Shown piece after piece: positions 37,215 to 44,686 of a stretch of 64,000 bases of DNA. How positions within the stretch are numbered: the stretch's first letter is position 1; each line of letters opens with the position of its first letter. Origin of the DNA: an uncultured Rhodospirillaceae bacterium (GTDB lineage: Bacteria; Pseudomonadota; Alphaproteobacteria; Azospirillales; Azospirillaceae). Where the stretch lies: positions 310,001-374,000 of the forward strand of contig CALBDS010000004.1 of assembly GCA_937927415.1 (NCBI GenBank), in the 5' to 3' direction. The translations under genes and the position numbers were made by a program. The notes under the pieces are model-generated. The model was not told where the DNA came from. It saw nothing but the letters and a program-made list of their open reading frames with translations, and did not search any database.

Positions 37215-38297
37215 TCAATCCAGCACGATGCGGGCCACCAGCGCCGGCAGCGTCTGGCAGCGGTACAGACCGTCGAAGGTGCGGTGCTCGGTCAGCCGCA
37301 GCGTCAGGGAGCAGCCGAAGCTGTTCACCATCAACTCGTTCTGCGCCAGATAGCCCGACGCCGCCGACGGCATGGTGATGTTGTAGCCGGGTGCCCCCAG
37401 CCGTCCGGTCAGGTTGCCGCTGACGGCGTTGAAGGCCTGGATCTCCAGGGTCAGGGGGCCGAGGTTGCGCAGCACGTTCTCGCTGGCCGGCTCCTCGCGC
37501 GTGGCATAAAGCTGCACCGGCACCGCCCGCTTGCGTCCCAGCCAGTCGCGCAGGGCCAGATTGAGCAGCGACGGGTCGCGCCCGGCAAAGGCGGTTTCCA
37601 GGGCGAACTGGCGCAGGGGAATGTCGTCGCCCCCCACCGCCGCCTCGAACGCGGCCAGACGGGCCGCCGCCTCGCCACCCTGCAGGCGGGCGCGCACGGT
37701 GTCCATCTGGCGGGTCCGCGCCTCGATCAGGCGCATCTGCTGGGCCATGCGTTCGGTTTCGGCCAGGGCGGTGTCGGTCGTCTGCTCATCGGCTTCGCGC
37801 TTGCGGGCGGCGGCGGCGGCCATCTGTTCGGCCAGCGCCGCCGCTTCCGGCGTGCCGGCCACCACCGTGCGGCCCGGCAACTGCGATGCCGGACGGCCCA
37901 GGCTGTCCAGCACATCGGCGTTGTCGAAGGTGACCGCCAGGTCAGCCCCTGAGGCCACCGTGCCGATCAGCACCTTTTCCGTTCCGGCATCGGCCACCGG
38001 GCGCAGGAACGCCACCTCCCCCACCTGGCGTTCAAGGGCGAAGGTCGGCTGCGACAGGCGCACGCGCACAAAGACCGCGGTGGCGGTGCCGTCGGGGCCG
38101 GCGGGGCGAATCGTCACCTCCTCCACCGTCCACGGCTCGGGGATGCGGCGGGCGATGTCCTGGCGAACGGCGTCGGCGGACACCGGCGGCGTTTCCGGTG
38201 CCGTTTCCTGCGCCGGGACCGGGCCAGCGGCACCAAGCCCCAGCGGCAGGGCCAGAGCCAGAAGCCATCCCCTCACCGTGCGCACCCCGTTCGCCAT
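37215..38297 (-). CDS. Secreted coiled-coil protein of unknown function
   Basis: A 360-residue exported protein: signal peptide WLLALALPLGLGAAGPVPAQ, an N-terminal region with VRQDIARRIPEPWTVEEVTI, a charged coiled-coil (about 165-215, EADEQTTDTALAETERMAQQ), and a C-terminal domain (LGPLTLEIQAFNAVSGNL, LTLRLTEHRTFDGLYRCQTL) holding two Cys likely paired in the periplasm. ATG 38297 starts the signal peptide; the longer frame to 38450 has a non-coding look. I do not recognise the family. Coupling to the SH3 protein suggests a joint envelope function. Confidence 0.7.
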   Translation of the reverse strand: MANGVRTVRGWLLALALPLGLGAAGPVPAQETAPETPPVSADAVRQDIARRIPEPWTVEEVTIRPAGPDGTATAVFVRVRLSQPTFALERQVGEVAFLRPVADAGTEKVLIGTVASGADLAVTFDNADVLDSLGRPASQLPGRTVVAGTPEAAALAEQMAAAAARKREADEQTTDTALAETERMAQQMRLIEARTRQMDTVRARLQGGEAAARLAAFEAAVGGDDIPLRQFALETAFAGRDPSLLNLALRDWLGRKRAVPVQLYATREEPASENVLRNLGPLTLEIQAFNAVSGNLTGRLGAPGYNITMPSAASGYLAQNELMVNSFGCSLTLRLTEHRTFDGLYRCQTLPALVARIVLD

Positions 38298-38551
38298 TCC
38301 CCGAATCCTTCTCTTCCCCGGCTCTTCCCCGGCCATCCCGCTCCGGCGGCTGAGAATGGGTATAAGAGATCCGAGGGGGAAGGATAAGACCTTAATCGGC
38401 CACGGCAGACGGCAATGCGCCGCCACCCCGCAAACCACAGGCCGCACCATGGGCCGTCACGCTTGCGAACAGGAGCCAGACAATCCGCACAGCGCAATGC
38501 ATTCCGGCCCCAACCGCGACCATCGGTCGAATTTTGCGTGGTAGCCACACG

Positions 38552-38585
38552 CCACTTGCAATATCATCATACAAGTGGATGTATT
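38552..38585. promoter_or_regulatory. Inverted repeat and promoter-like boxes upstream of the RHH gene
   Basis: CCACTTG (38552-38558) and CAAGTGG (38572-38578) form a 7-base inverted repeat with 13 bases between. TTGCAA (38556) and TGTATT (38580) could be -35 and -10 boxes 18 bases apart, overlapping the repeat. Autoregulation by the RHH protein is possible. The rest of the 384-base gap 38298-38681 shows only mixed-composition DNA and no gene. Confidence 0.35.
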
Positions 38586-38681
38586 GGGGCCGTGTCGGGG
38601 CATCCGGCGGAATCGCGGGCATCCGGCAGGGTTTCATCCGGCACAGTCCGGGCATCCGAACGGCAAGGGGCGCAGGGGCAC

Positions 38682-39032
38682 ATGGCGGATTCGGGCGGTT
38701 CGAAAGAGCAGCCGGCATTACTGTGCAGGAACGTTACGGTCAACGGCCGACGGACGAGCCTGCGGATGGAGCCGTATATCTGGGACTCGCTGCGGGACAT
38801 CTGCGAGCGGGAACGGATGACCATAAACCAGATTTGTTCGGAAATCGACAACCGTCGGGGAATCGCCAACCTGACGGCGGCGCTGCGCGTCTTCATCATC
38901 AGCTATTACCGCAGCGTGCCGAAAGCGGCCGGCGGCATGCAGGAAACCGGTCCCGACGATGGGGGGCTGGGCGGCCCCTCCCCCCTGGTGCGGGAAGCGT
39001 TGCGGACCGCCATTCCCCTGAACGGGGATTGA
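38682..39032 (+). CDS. Ribbon-helix-helix domain regulator
   Basis: A 116-residue protein. The RHH_4-type domain occupies residues 13-80: the strand RNVTVNGRRTSLRMEPYIWD, then helices SLRDICERERMTINQICSEI and LTAALRVFIISYYR. In alphaproteobacteria such proteins are small DNA-binding regulators, some linked to cell-cycle or nitrogen-responsive genes. ATG 38682 follows a GGGG-containing leader; the frame extends upstream but without coding character. The 36-residue tail (GGMQETGPDDGGLGGPSP) is disordered. Target genes are unknown; autoregulation is plausible. Confidence 0.8.
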   Translation: MADSGGSKEQPALLCRNVTVNGRRTSLRMEPYIWDSLRDICERERMTINQICSEIDNRRGIANLTAALRVFIISYYRSVPKAAGGMQETGPDDGGLGGPSPLVREALRTAIPLNGD

Positions 39033-39105
39033 TGAACGGGGAGTGAGGGGCACGTCCGGCGGACCGCCCCATCCCCTTCAGCCGAGTCGTTCTCTCCCGG
39101 CCGGA

Positions 39106-39981
39106 TCACCACACCAGCCGCGGCACCACCCAGGTGGGGGTATGGCCCGATGCGGCCACGGCGTCGGCCACGCGGGCCGACTCCACCGGCTGGCCCCAGG
39201 GGGCGCCCAGCTCTTCGCGGTGAATGCCGCCGGTGACCAGCGCCACATCAACCCCGGCGGCGTTGGCGCCGGCCACGTCGGTGCGCAGACTGTCCCCCAC
39301 CGCCAGGATGCGCGATGCCGGGATGTCCCCCATCAGATGCCGGCAGCGGGCATAGACCGAGGGGTGGGGCTTGCCGTGGGATACCACGGTCCCGCCCATC
39401 TCCTCGTACCGGGCGGCCAGCGTGCCGGCGCAGATGACCATCTGGTCCCCCACCATCACCACCAGATCGGGGTTGGCGCAGATCATCGGCAGCCCCGCGG
39501 CGTGGCAGCGGGCCAGGACGGCTTCGTAATCGGCCAGCGTTTCGGAAAAATCGTCGATGCCGGTGTTCAGCACCACATCGGCCAGTTCGGGATCGGGAAC
39601 GATGGTCATGTCCAGGCCGAGATAGACGTCCTGGTCACGCTCCGGCCCGATGTGGAACAGCCGCCGGCCCATGGTGGGGGTCCAGGGCGCTTCACGGGCG
39701 GCGATGGATTCATAGGCCGCCTCGCCCGAGGTCATGATGTGATGGTAGCGGTCCCGCCCCACACCCATGCCGGCCAGCTTGGCGATGACGCCGCCGGTGC
39801 GGCGCGGGGCGTTGGACAGCAGGCAGATGGTCTTGCCCGCCGCCCGCAGCCGGTCCAGGCAGTCTTCAGCACCGGGATAGGGCTTTTCGCCGTCATGGAT
39901 CACCCCCCACAGGTCGAGGATCACCCCGTCGTAACGGTCGATGACGGCGGACAGGCCGGTCAGGGCGGGAATCACGGTCAT
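39106..39981 (-). CDS. HAD-superfamily class IIA phosphatase (TIGR01459 type)
   Basis: A 291-residue hydrolase. Motif I is GVILDLWGVIHDG (Asp nucleophile and second Asp replaced by Trp-Gly-Val, the normal form of this subfamily); motif II SNAPRR; motif III Lys in VVSHGKPHPSVYARC; motif IV VGDSLRTDVAGA. The order with a cap inserted between motifs II and III is class IIA (NagD/p-nitrophenylphosphatase like). ATG 39981 gives the family's usual MTVIPALTGL start. Natural substrate unknown; related to sugar- or nucleotide-phosphate phosphatases. It follows the EAL protein gene by 63 bases. Confidence 0.88.
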   Translation of the reverse strand: MTVIPALTGLSAVIDRYDGVILDLWGVIHDGEKPYPGAEDCLDRLRAAGKTICLLSNAPRRTGGVIAKLAGMGVGRDRYHHIMTSGEAAYESIAAREAPWTPTMGRRLFHIGPERDQDVYLGLDMTIVPDPELADVVLNTGIDDFSETLADYEAVLARCHAAGLPMICANPDLVVMVGDQMVICAGTLAARYEEMGGTVVSHGKPHPSVYARCRHLMGDIPASRILAVGDSLRTDVAGANAAGVDVALVTGGIHREELGAPWGQPVESARVADAVAASGHTPTWVVPRLVW

Positions 39982-40044
39982 AATGGGCACTGCGCTTCGC
40001 GTGGTGGAGACGGGGCGCCTTTGTGCCACGAAAACCGCCGCGGG

Positions 40045-41295
40045 TCAGCCCGGCTTGCGGCTCAGCCGCGGTTCGCCGAACAGATAGCCCTGACCGAAGT
40101 CGATGCCCTCCCCCAACGCCGTCAGGGCGGCAAGCTGCTGTTCCGTTTCGATCTTTTCCAGGATCACGTCGATTTCGTGCCGGCGGCATCGCTGCATCAG
40201 CGACAAGGCCGCCTCGCGCGTGGCGGGGGCCAGCAGCAGGCCGGCGTCGAGCTTGAGGAAACGGAACTCGGCATCCGCCAGCGTTTCCACATCCACCGCA
40301 TCCGGGTCCACGATCTGGTCCAGCGAGAAACGGAAGCCCAGGCGCGCCACCTGCCCCAGCACGGCCAGGGTGGTGGCGGGACCGCTGCTCAGATCCTCCT
40401 GCCCCAATTCAAAGATCAGCTTGGGCACCAGGGACGGGTTGCTCTTCATCAGGTACAGGAAATCCTGCATGAATTCGGCATCGCCCAGGGTGGCGGTGGA
40501 GATGTTGTTGAAAAAGGTGATGTGGTGCTGCCGCCGCTCGGTTTCGCGGATCAATTGCACACAGCGGATCAGCAGCAGATTGTCGATGGTGGCGATCAGC
40601 CCTTCGCGCTCGGCGATGTCCAGATAGCGGTCGGGCATGATCTGCCCACCGTCGGCGGCGCGCACGCGGGTGAAGACCTCGTAGCCCCGGTGCTTGCGCT
40701 GGGGCAGGCTGACCACGGGCTGCAGATAGACGTCGATGCGGTCGGCGCGCAGGGCGTCGCGCACCGCCTCCAGCACCCCGGCATCGTCCAGCGGTTCCGC
40801 CGGCCCCGCCACCACCGGCAGCGGCGGCGGAGAAACCGCCGCCCCGGCAACCGGCAGGGTTTCGCCGGTGCGCGCGGTGTAGAGCCGCCCGACCAGGGTC
40901 TGGAGCAGCTTCACCTCCTCCACCACCGTGTCGTAACCGGGGGCGGGAACCGGTGCGGGGGCCGCGGGGGCGGCTTCCATCCGGTCCAGCCGGGCGCGCA
41001 GGTCCAGCACCTCGTCGTGGAGCGCGGTGGCGGCGGCGGCCAGATGGACCAGACGGCGATGCGCCCGCCGCCCGGCGGCACGGCGGGCCACCACCTCATG
41101 CACCAGGGCGCCGGCCAGGAACACCACCGCTCCGGCCAGCCCCGCCGCCAGCAGCGTGGTGTCCGGCCCCACCAGCGCCGGCCACAGCAGCGGCACCGCC
41201 TCCGCCACCGCGACGGCAATCGCGGTGTAGACCAGGGCATAGACCACATGGGTCAGGGGGGTGAGCGGCTTGGCGGAGACGGGCTTGCGGGACAT
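40045..41295 (-). CDS. Membrane protein with degenerate EAL domain
   Basis: A 416-residue protein. Two TM helices (about 14-38 and 45-66) precede a coiled coil (90-107), a Pro/Ala linker and an EAL domain from 170. The signature is EVF (206-208) instead of EAL; FNNIS replaces VNLS, and the DDFGTG metal loop is replaced by a DQIVDP stretch. The catalytic Lys (FLKLD) and late Glu (EKIET) remain, and the end QGYLFGEP is normal. Loss of the Asp-Asp pair argues against phosphodiesterase activity, so a c-di-GMP or protein-binding sensor is likelier. Confidence 0.85.
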   Translation of the reverse strand: MSRKPVSAKPLTPLTHVVYALVYTAIAVAVAEAVPLLWPALVGPDTTLLAAGLAGAVVFLAGALVHEVVARRAAGRRAHRRLVHLAAAATALHDEVLDLRARLDRMEAAPAAPAPVPAPGYDTVVEEVKLLQTLVGRLYTARTGETLPVAGAAVSPPPLPVVAGPAEPLDDAGVLEAVRDALRADRIDVYLQPVVSLPQRKHRGYEVFTRVRAADGGQIMPDRYLDIAEREGLIATIDNLLLIRCVQLIRETERRQHHITFFNNISTATLGDAEFMQDFLYLMKSNPSLVPKLIFELGQEDLSSGPATTLAVLGQVARLGFRFSLDQIVDPDAVDVETLADAEFRFLKLDAGLLLAPATREAALSLMQRCRRHEIDVILEKIETEQQLAALTALGEGIDFGQGYLFGEPRLSRKPG

Positions 41296-41390
41296 GGTGT
41301 GGCACTCCGGTAAGCGATCCCTGGCCGCCAGGGTGGGGAACGGGGGTTACCGGCCCCTTAATCCCCCGTGCCCCCGGCCTGATCCGGCCC

Positions 41391-42461
41391 TCAACGGTGG
41401 TCGGCGCCCACCGCCGCGGCAACGCTGGGTAGACCGTCGCGGCGCAGCAGCCCGGCCAGCCCGGACTTGACGGCCCACAGCAGACCCGGCCCGCCATAGA
41501 CCAGCGCGGAATAAAGCTGCACCAGCGAGGCGCCGGCGCGGATCTTGGCATAGGCGTCCGCCGCCGAGGCGATGCCGCCCACGCCGACGATGGGCAACCG
41601 CCCTTCGGTCAGCCGGTACATCTCGCCCAGCAGGGCGGTGGAAGCGGCGAACAGCGGACGGCCCGACAGCCCCCCCGCCTCGTCGCGGAAACGGTCGGGA
41701 ATGCCGTTGGGGCGGGCGATGGTGGTGTTGGACACCACCAGACCGTCGATGCCGGTGTCCAGCGCCACGGCGGCGATGTCGGCCTTGTCCTCGTCCGTCA
41801 GGTCGGGGGCGATCTTCAGCAGCACCGGCGGGCGGGCGGCGGGGGTGGCGTTGCGCGCCTCCAGCACCCGGCGCAGCAGGGTTTCCAGCGGCGCGCGGCC
41901 CTGGAGCGCGCGCAGCCCCGGCGTGTTGGGGGACGAGACGTTGACCACCAGATAATCGGCCAGCGGCGCCAGCCGGCGCACGCCCAGCACGTAATCGTCG
42001 GCGGCGTCCACCGTGTCCTTGTTCTTGCCCAGGTTGGCGCCGACGATGCCCGGCGTGCGCGACGGCGTGCCGCGGCGGTCTTCCAGCCGGCGGGCGAACA
42101 CCTCAAGCCCCTGGTTGTTGAAGCCCATGCGGTTCAGCACCGCCCCTTGCGCCGGCAGGCGGAACAGCCGCGGCTTGGGATTGCCGGGCTGGGGCCGCGG
42201 GGTGACGCTGCCCGCCTCGACAAAGCCGAAGCCCATGCGCAGCATCGGTTCGATCACCTCGGCGTTCTTGTCGTAGCCGGCGGCCAGCCCCACCGGGTTG
42301 GCGAAGTCCAGCCCCCACACGGTCGTGCGCAGGATGGGATCGTCGGGTTCGCTCTGCACCGGGCCGAAGCCCAGACCCAGCGATTTGATGGACAGGGTGT
42401 GGGCCAGCTCGGCATCCAGCGACCGCAGAATCGGGCCGACCAGGGGATAGAGATCGATCAC
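41391..42461 (-). CDS. pyrD: Dihydroorotate dehydrogenase (quinone), class 2
   Basis: A 356-residue FMN enzyme of pyrimidine synthesis, oxidising dihydroorotate and reducing ubiquinone at the inner membrane. It has the N-terminal amphipathic membrane helix region (VGPILRSLDAELAHTLSIKS), FANPVGLAAGYDKNAE, FVEAGSVTPRPQPGNPKPRL with the class-2 marks, the catalytic Ser segment VNVSSPNTPGLR, and the FMN-phosphate motif VGVGGIASAADAYAKIRAGA. The start is GTG 42461, overlapping the DUF952 stop (GTGA), so the two genes are coupled. Confidence 0.96.
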   Translation of the reverse strand: MIDLYPLVGPILRSLDAELAHTLSIKSLGLGFGPVQSEPDDPILRTTVWGLDFANPVGLAAGYDKNAEVIEPMLRMGFGFVEAGSVTPRPQPGNPKPRLFRLPAQGAVLNRMGFNNQGLEVFARRLEDRRGTPSRTPGIVGANLGKNKDTVDAADDYVLGVRRLAPLADYLVVNVSSPNTPGLRALQGRAPLETLLRRVLEARNATPAARPPVLLKIAPDLTDEDKADIAAVALDTGIDGLVVSNTTIARPNGIPDRFRDEAGGLSGRPLFAASTALLGEMYRLTEGRLPIVGVGGIASAADAYAKIRAGASLVQLYSALVYGGPGLLWAVKSGLAGLLRRDGLPSVAAAVGADHR

Positions 42462-42829
42462 GGCAGGCTCGCGTCATCAAGGGGAAACGAAGGGGGGAAG
42501 GCGTGGCGCCCGTCCGGCCCCAGCGGCAGCGGATCGGCCCGCAGCACGGCATCCACCGGCAGGGCGCCGTAGAGGTGGGGGAAAAGCTGCCCGCCGCGCG
42601 ACGGCTCCCATTTCAGGGCCGGACCCAGCCGGGCGGCGTCCACCGCCAGCAGCACCAGCCCGGTCTGACCCGCGCGGTGTTTGGCGGCACTTTCCTCCAC
42701 CTGGGCGGCGGTGGAAAAATGAATGAAGCCGTCCGCCGCATCCTGCGACGAGCCGGGATAGGCACCGGACGCAAGAGCGGCGCCCCACTCCGTCTGTCGG
42801 CACATATGATAGATGATGCGTGAGGTCAT
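42458..42829 (-). CDS. DUF952 family protein
   Basis: A 123-residue protein of the DUF952 family, which is widespread and of unknown biochemical role. Family marks visible are IIYHMCRQTEWGAALASGAY near the start, GFIHFSTAAQVEESAAKHRA in the middle with the FIHFST core, and GGQLFPHLYGALPVDAVLR near the end. It overlaps pyrD by four bases, an arrangement seen in other alphaproteobacteria. No cofactor motif is obvious. Its start is 58 bases from the palindromic sites of the neighbouring sigma-54 promoter region. Confidence 0.88.
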   Translation of the reverse strand: MTSRIIYHMCRQTEWGAALASGAYPGSSQDAADGFIHFSTAAQVEESAAKHRAGQTGLVLLAVDAARLGPALKWEPSRGGQLFPHLYGALPVDAVLRADPLPLGPDGRHAFPPSFPLDDASLP

Positions 42830-42886
42830 GACGGCCGCAGGTTACCGCAAAGCAGCGGACACGGCCAGAGCGTGGCGTTTCGCGCT

Positions 42887-42968
42887 TTGCATTTTGCAAC
42901 GCGCGAAACAATCCAAAAGCCGCATTTTGCATATATATCACGTACCGAGACAGAATCGCATTTTGCGA
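42887..42968. promoter_or_regulatory. Three palindromic GCA-TTT-TGC sites (probable activator or repressor sites)
   Basis: Site 1 is TTGCATTTTGCAA (42887-42899), site 2 has the core GCATTTTGC (42922-42930), site 3 is TCGCATTTTGCGA (42956-42968). Sites 1 and 3 are perfect 13-bp palindromes. Centres are 33 and 36 bases apart. Relative to the start predicted from the sigma-54 promoter they lie near -151, -118 and -82, the usual distance of enhancer-binding-protein sites. The DNA is AT-rich. Control of the divergent DUF952-pyrD pair by the same sites is also possible. Confidence 0.6.
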
Positions 42969-43016
42969 ATCGCTTAATTTTCAATCCCTTAAGACATACA
43001 TACGGCTCTGGCACAG

Positions 43017-43033
43017 TTGGCATCCCGTTTGCT
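43017..43033 (+). promoter_or_regulatory. Sigma-54 (RpoN) promoter
   Basis: TTGGCATCCCGTTTGCT has GG and GC elements at the required 10-base distance (GG 43019-43020, GC 43031-43032) and matches the -24/-12 consensus TGGCA and TTGCT. The predicted start near 43044 is about 30 bases before ATG 43073 of the 76-residue protein. Confidence 0.65.
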
Positions 43034-43072
43034 GGTAAAGGGGCAAACCTCCTTTCGGGACGGAGAAAGATC

Positions 43073-43303
43073 ATGAACGCCATCGCCGCCGACATCCACG
43101 CCCAGACCGCCCAGACCGCCAAGCCCACCAACGGCACGCTGACCTACGCCCTCGACGTCGTGGGCGCCATGGGCGACGCCGGCATGACCCCGGTTCCCCT
43201 GAAACCCTCGGCGGCGATGCTGGCGTCCGGTTCGCGGGCCGGCGGGGTTTCGGTGGAAGTGGCGTGGAAGATCTACCTCGCCATGATCCGCGAGGCGGCG
43301 TGA
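43073..43303 (+). CDS. 76-residue protein under a sigma-54 promoter
   Basis: The product starts MNAIAADIHAQTAQTAKPTN and ends VEVAWKIYLAMIREAA. It is Ala/Thr-rich with an amphipathic C-terminal helix and no signal peptide, cysteine or membrane segment. GGAG stands nine bases before ATG 43073; the frame is open back to 42872 but that part is the regulatory region. I do not recognise a family. The elaborate promoter (sigma-54 plus three palindromes) for so small a protein is striking. It lies just left of the podovirus cluster and points toward it; no promoter link to the phage genes is seen. Confidence 0.65.
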   Translation: MNAIAADIHAQTAQTAKPTNGTLTYALDVVGAMGDAGMTPVPLKPSAAMLASGSRAGGVSVEVAWKIYLAMIREAA

Positions 43304-43347
43304 GCGCGGGGATCACCCGCGCCCACCCCCGTGGCCCCTGACGTCCC

Positions 43348-43842
43348 TTACCGTCCGGTGACGCGCTTGTCGCCGGAACGCCGGTAGACATAGATCCCGA
43401 GCACGCCCAGCCCAACACTCCAGATGGTGCTGAGGGATTCCAGGGCACCAATGACGGTGCCGGCCCGGTCGGGGTCGGCCACCATCACCCAGGCGACGGC
43501 CCCCATCTGCGCCATCCAGGCAACCGCCATGGCGTAGCCGAAGGTGGGCCGCATCCGGCGGACGAAGGCGTCTTCCGACGCCGCTTCCGCCCGCAGGGAG
43601 GTGTTGATCTGGGCCAGCGCGTCACGGGTCTGGCCGGTGTCCAGTTCCGCCAGCCGCTCCACATGGCGGTTGGCCTCGGTCACCGATTCGGGCGCGATCT
43701 GCCCGCTGCCCAGCGCCTCGCCCACCTGCGTCAGCGCCTGTGCCGCATCGGATGCGGCGGGATGATTGATCTTTTCCAGCCCCGCACCCACGGCGCGGAC
43801 CAGCAAGGGAAGCCCGATCTGGGCCAGCAACGCCGGAATCAT
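43348..43842 (-). CDS. 3TM-type holin (GTA_holin_3TM family)
   Basis: A 164-residue protein. A short hydrophobic N-terminus (LLAQIGLPLLVRAVGAG) is followed by a long soluble helical stretch (35-90) and two TM helices (about 97-121 and 128-150), with MRPTFGYAMAVAWMAQMGAV, the region most conserved in the holin family named from gene transfer agents. Holins form membrane holes that let the cell-wall hydrolase act. It is the last gene of the cluster, directly behind the hydrolase (six bases), so it belongs to a lysis cassette. Confidence 0.82.
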   Translation of the reverse strand: MIPALLAQIGLPLLVRAVGAGLEKINHPAASDAAQALTQVGEALGSGQIAPESVTEANRHVERLAELDTGQTRDALAQINTSLRAEAASEDAFVRRMRPTFGYAMAVAWMAQMGAVAWVMVADPDRAGTVIGALESLSTIWSVGLGVLGIYVYRRSGDKRVTGR

Positions 43843-43848
43843 CGCGTT

Positions 43849-44352
43849 TCACTCCACATCGTTGAAGAACAGGTGATGGCCGATTTCCGCCGACGGCACG
43901 CGCCCCGCCGCCCAGGCGGGATGAATGCCGCTGCGGTGGTAATGGGTGGCCCCACCCGTGGGATCGGGCAGCACCCCCGCCACCGCCCGCCGCGCCACCC
44001 GCAAGCAGGTGGCGAACACCGGATCGTCCGGCCCCACCGCCATCAGCTTGGCCCGGTTGGGATCGGACGGATTCCAGCACGAGAACTGCCACGGCTTGCG
44101 GCAGACGGCGACGATCGACCCGCCCCACCAGAAACCGCCCGCGGCCACCGCCCGGCGGACACGGTTGACGACGACGGCGGCCACCGCCTCGATCCCGCGC
44201 ACGGGTTCGCCGCGGGCCTCCCCCCACAGGGTGCGGGCCAGGGTGTCCACCGCCTCCTCCGGCGATCCGCCGCAGGGCAGCGGCGGGGCGGCGGGGGCCG
44301 GACGGCTCGCGGCAACGGGGACGGTTTCCGGGATCAGGGTGCGGCGGCTCAT
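43849..44352 (-). CDS. SleB-type cell wall hydrolase (phage endolysin)
   Basis: A 167-residue lytic enzyme. The SleB/hydrolase_2 domain shows TLARTLWGEARGEPVRGIEA with the catalytic Glu, VVVNRVRRAV, the block QFSCWNPSDPNR and GGATHYHRSGIHPAW. No signal peptide is present (MSRRTLIPETVPVAASRPAP), so export would need the neighbouring holin. It overlaps the upstream gene (ATGA). Its role is peptidoglycan cleavage at lysis. Similar hydrolases occur in alphaproteobacterial prophages and in GTA clusters. Confidence 0.87.
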   Translation of the reverse strand: MSRRTLIPETVPVAASRPAPAAPPLPCGGSPEEAVDTLARTLWGEARGEPVRGIEAVAAVVVNRVRRAVAAGGFWWGGSIVAVCRKPWQFSCWNPSDPNRAKLMAVGPDDPVFATCLRVARRAVAGVLPDPTGGATHYHRSGIHPAWAAGRVPSAEIGHHLFFNDVE

Positions 44353-44657
44353 CGCGCACCGCCCTCGGCGCAGGGCGCGCCGCATTCCAGCTTGTGTTCG
44401 ATGCGCAGCAGATGGTCGGTCAGCCGCTTTTCCACGTCCTTCAGCGTGGCGAGCGAGACATAGGTCTTGGCCACCTCCAGCTTGTAGGCGGCGAGGCTTT
44501 CGCGCACCTGGGTCTGGGCGGCGTCGGCCCGCGTGCGCAGGGCTTCCAGCGCATCGTCGGCGTCGTGGCGCACGCGGGTGATGAGCCAGAACAGCCCGCC
44601 CAGCACAGGCAGTTCCACCGCCGTGATCCACCAGACCACGTCGAGCGATTCATGCAT
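44349..44657 (-). CDS. Small membrane protein of the lysis cassette
   Basis: A 102-residue protein with one N-terminal TM helix (VVWWITAVELPVLGGLFWLI) and a long charged coiled coil (about 28-85, DDALEALRTRADAAQTQVRE, TLKDVEKRLTDHLLRIEHKL). The tail holds two Cys (LECGAPCAEGG). ATG 44657 has GGAG eight bases upstream. Position between terminase and endolysin and the single anchor with coiled coil suit a spanin-like or T7-gp18.5-like lysis factor; a holin is less likely with one TM. Not certain. Confidence 0.7.
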   Translation of the reverse strand: MHESLDVVWWITAVELPVLGGLFWLITRVRHDADDALEALRTRADAAQTQVRESLAAYKLEVAKTYVSLATLKDVEKRLTDHLLRIEHKLECGAPCAEGGAR

Positions 44658-44686
44658 CGGTCTTCTCCAAAAATGAAAAAAGGCCC

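Noticed and set aside
43009..43024. TGGCAC at 43009 as the -24 element of the sigma-54 promoter
   Set aside because: No GC dinucleotide lies 10 bases after its GG; the overlapping match at 43017-43033 has the right spacing.
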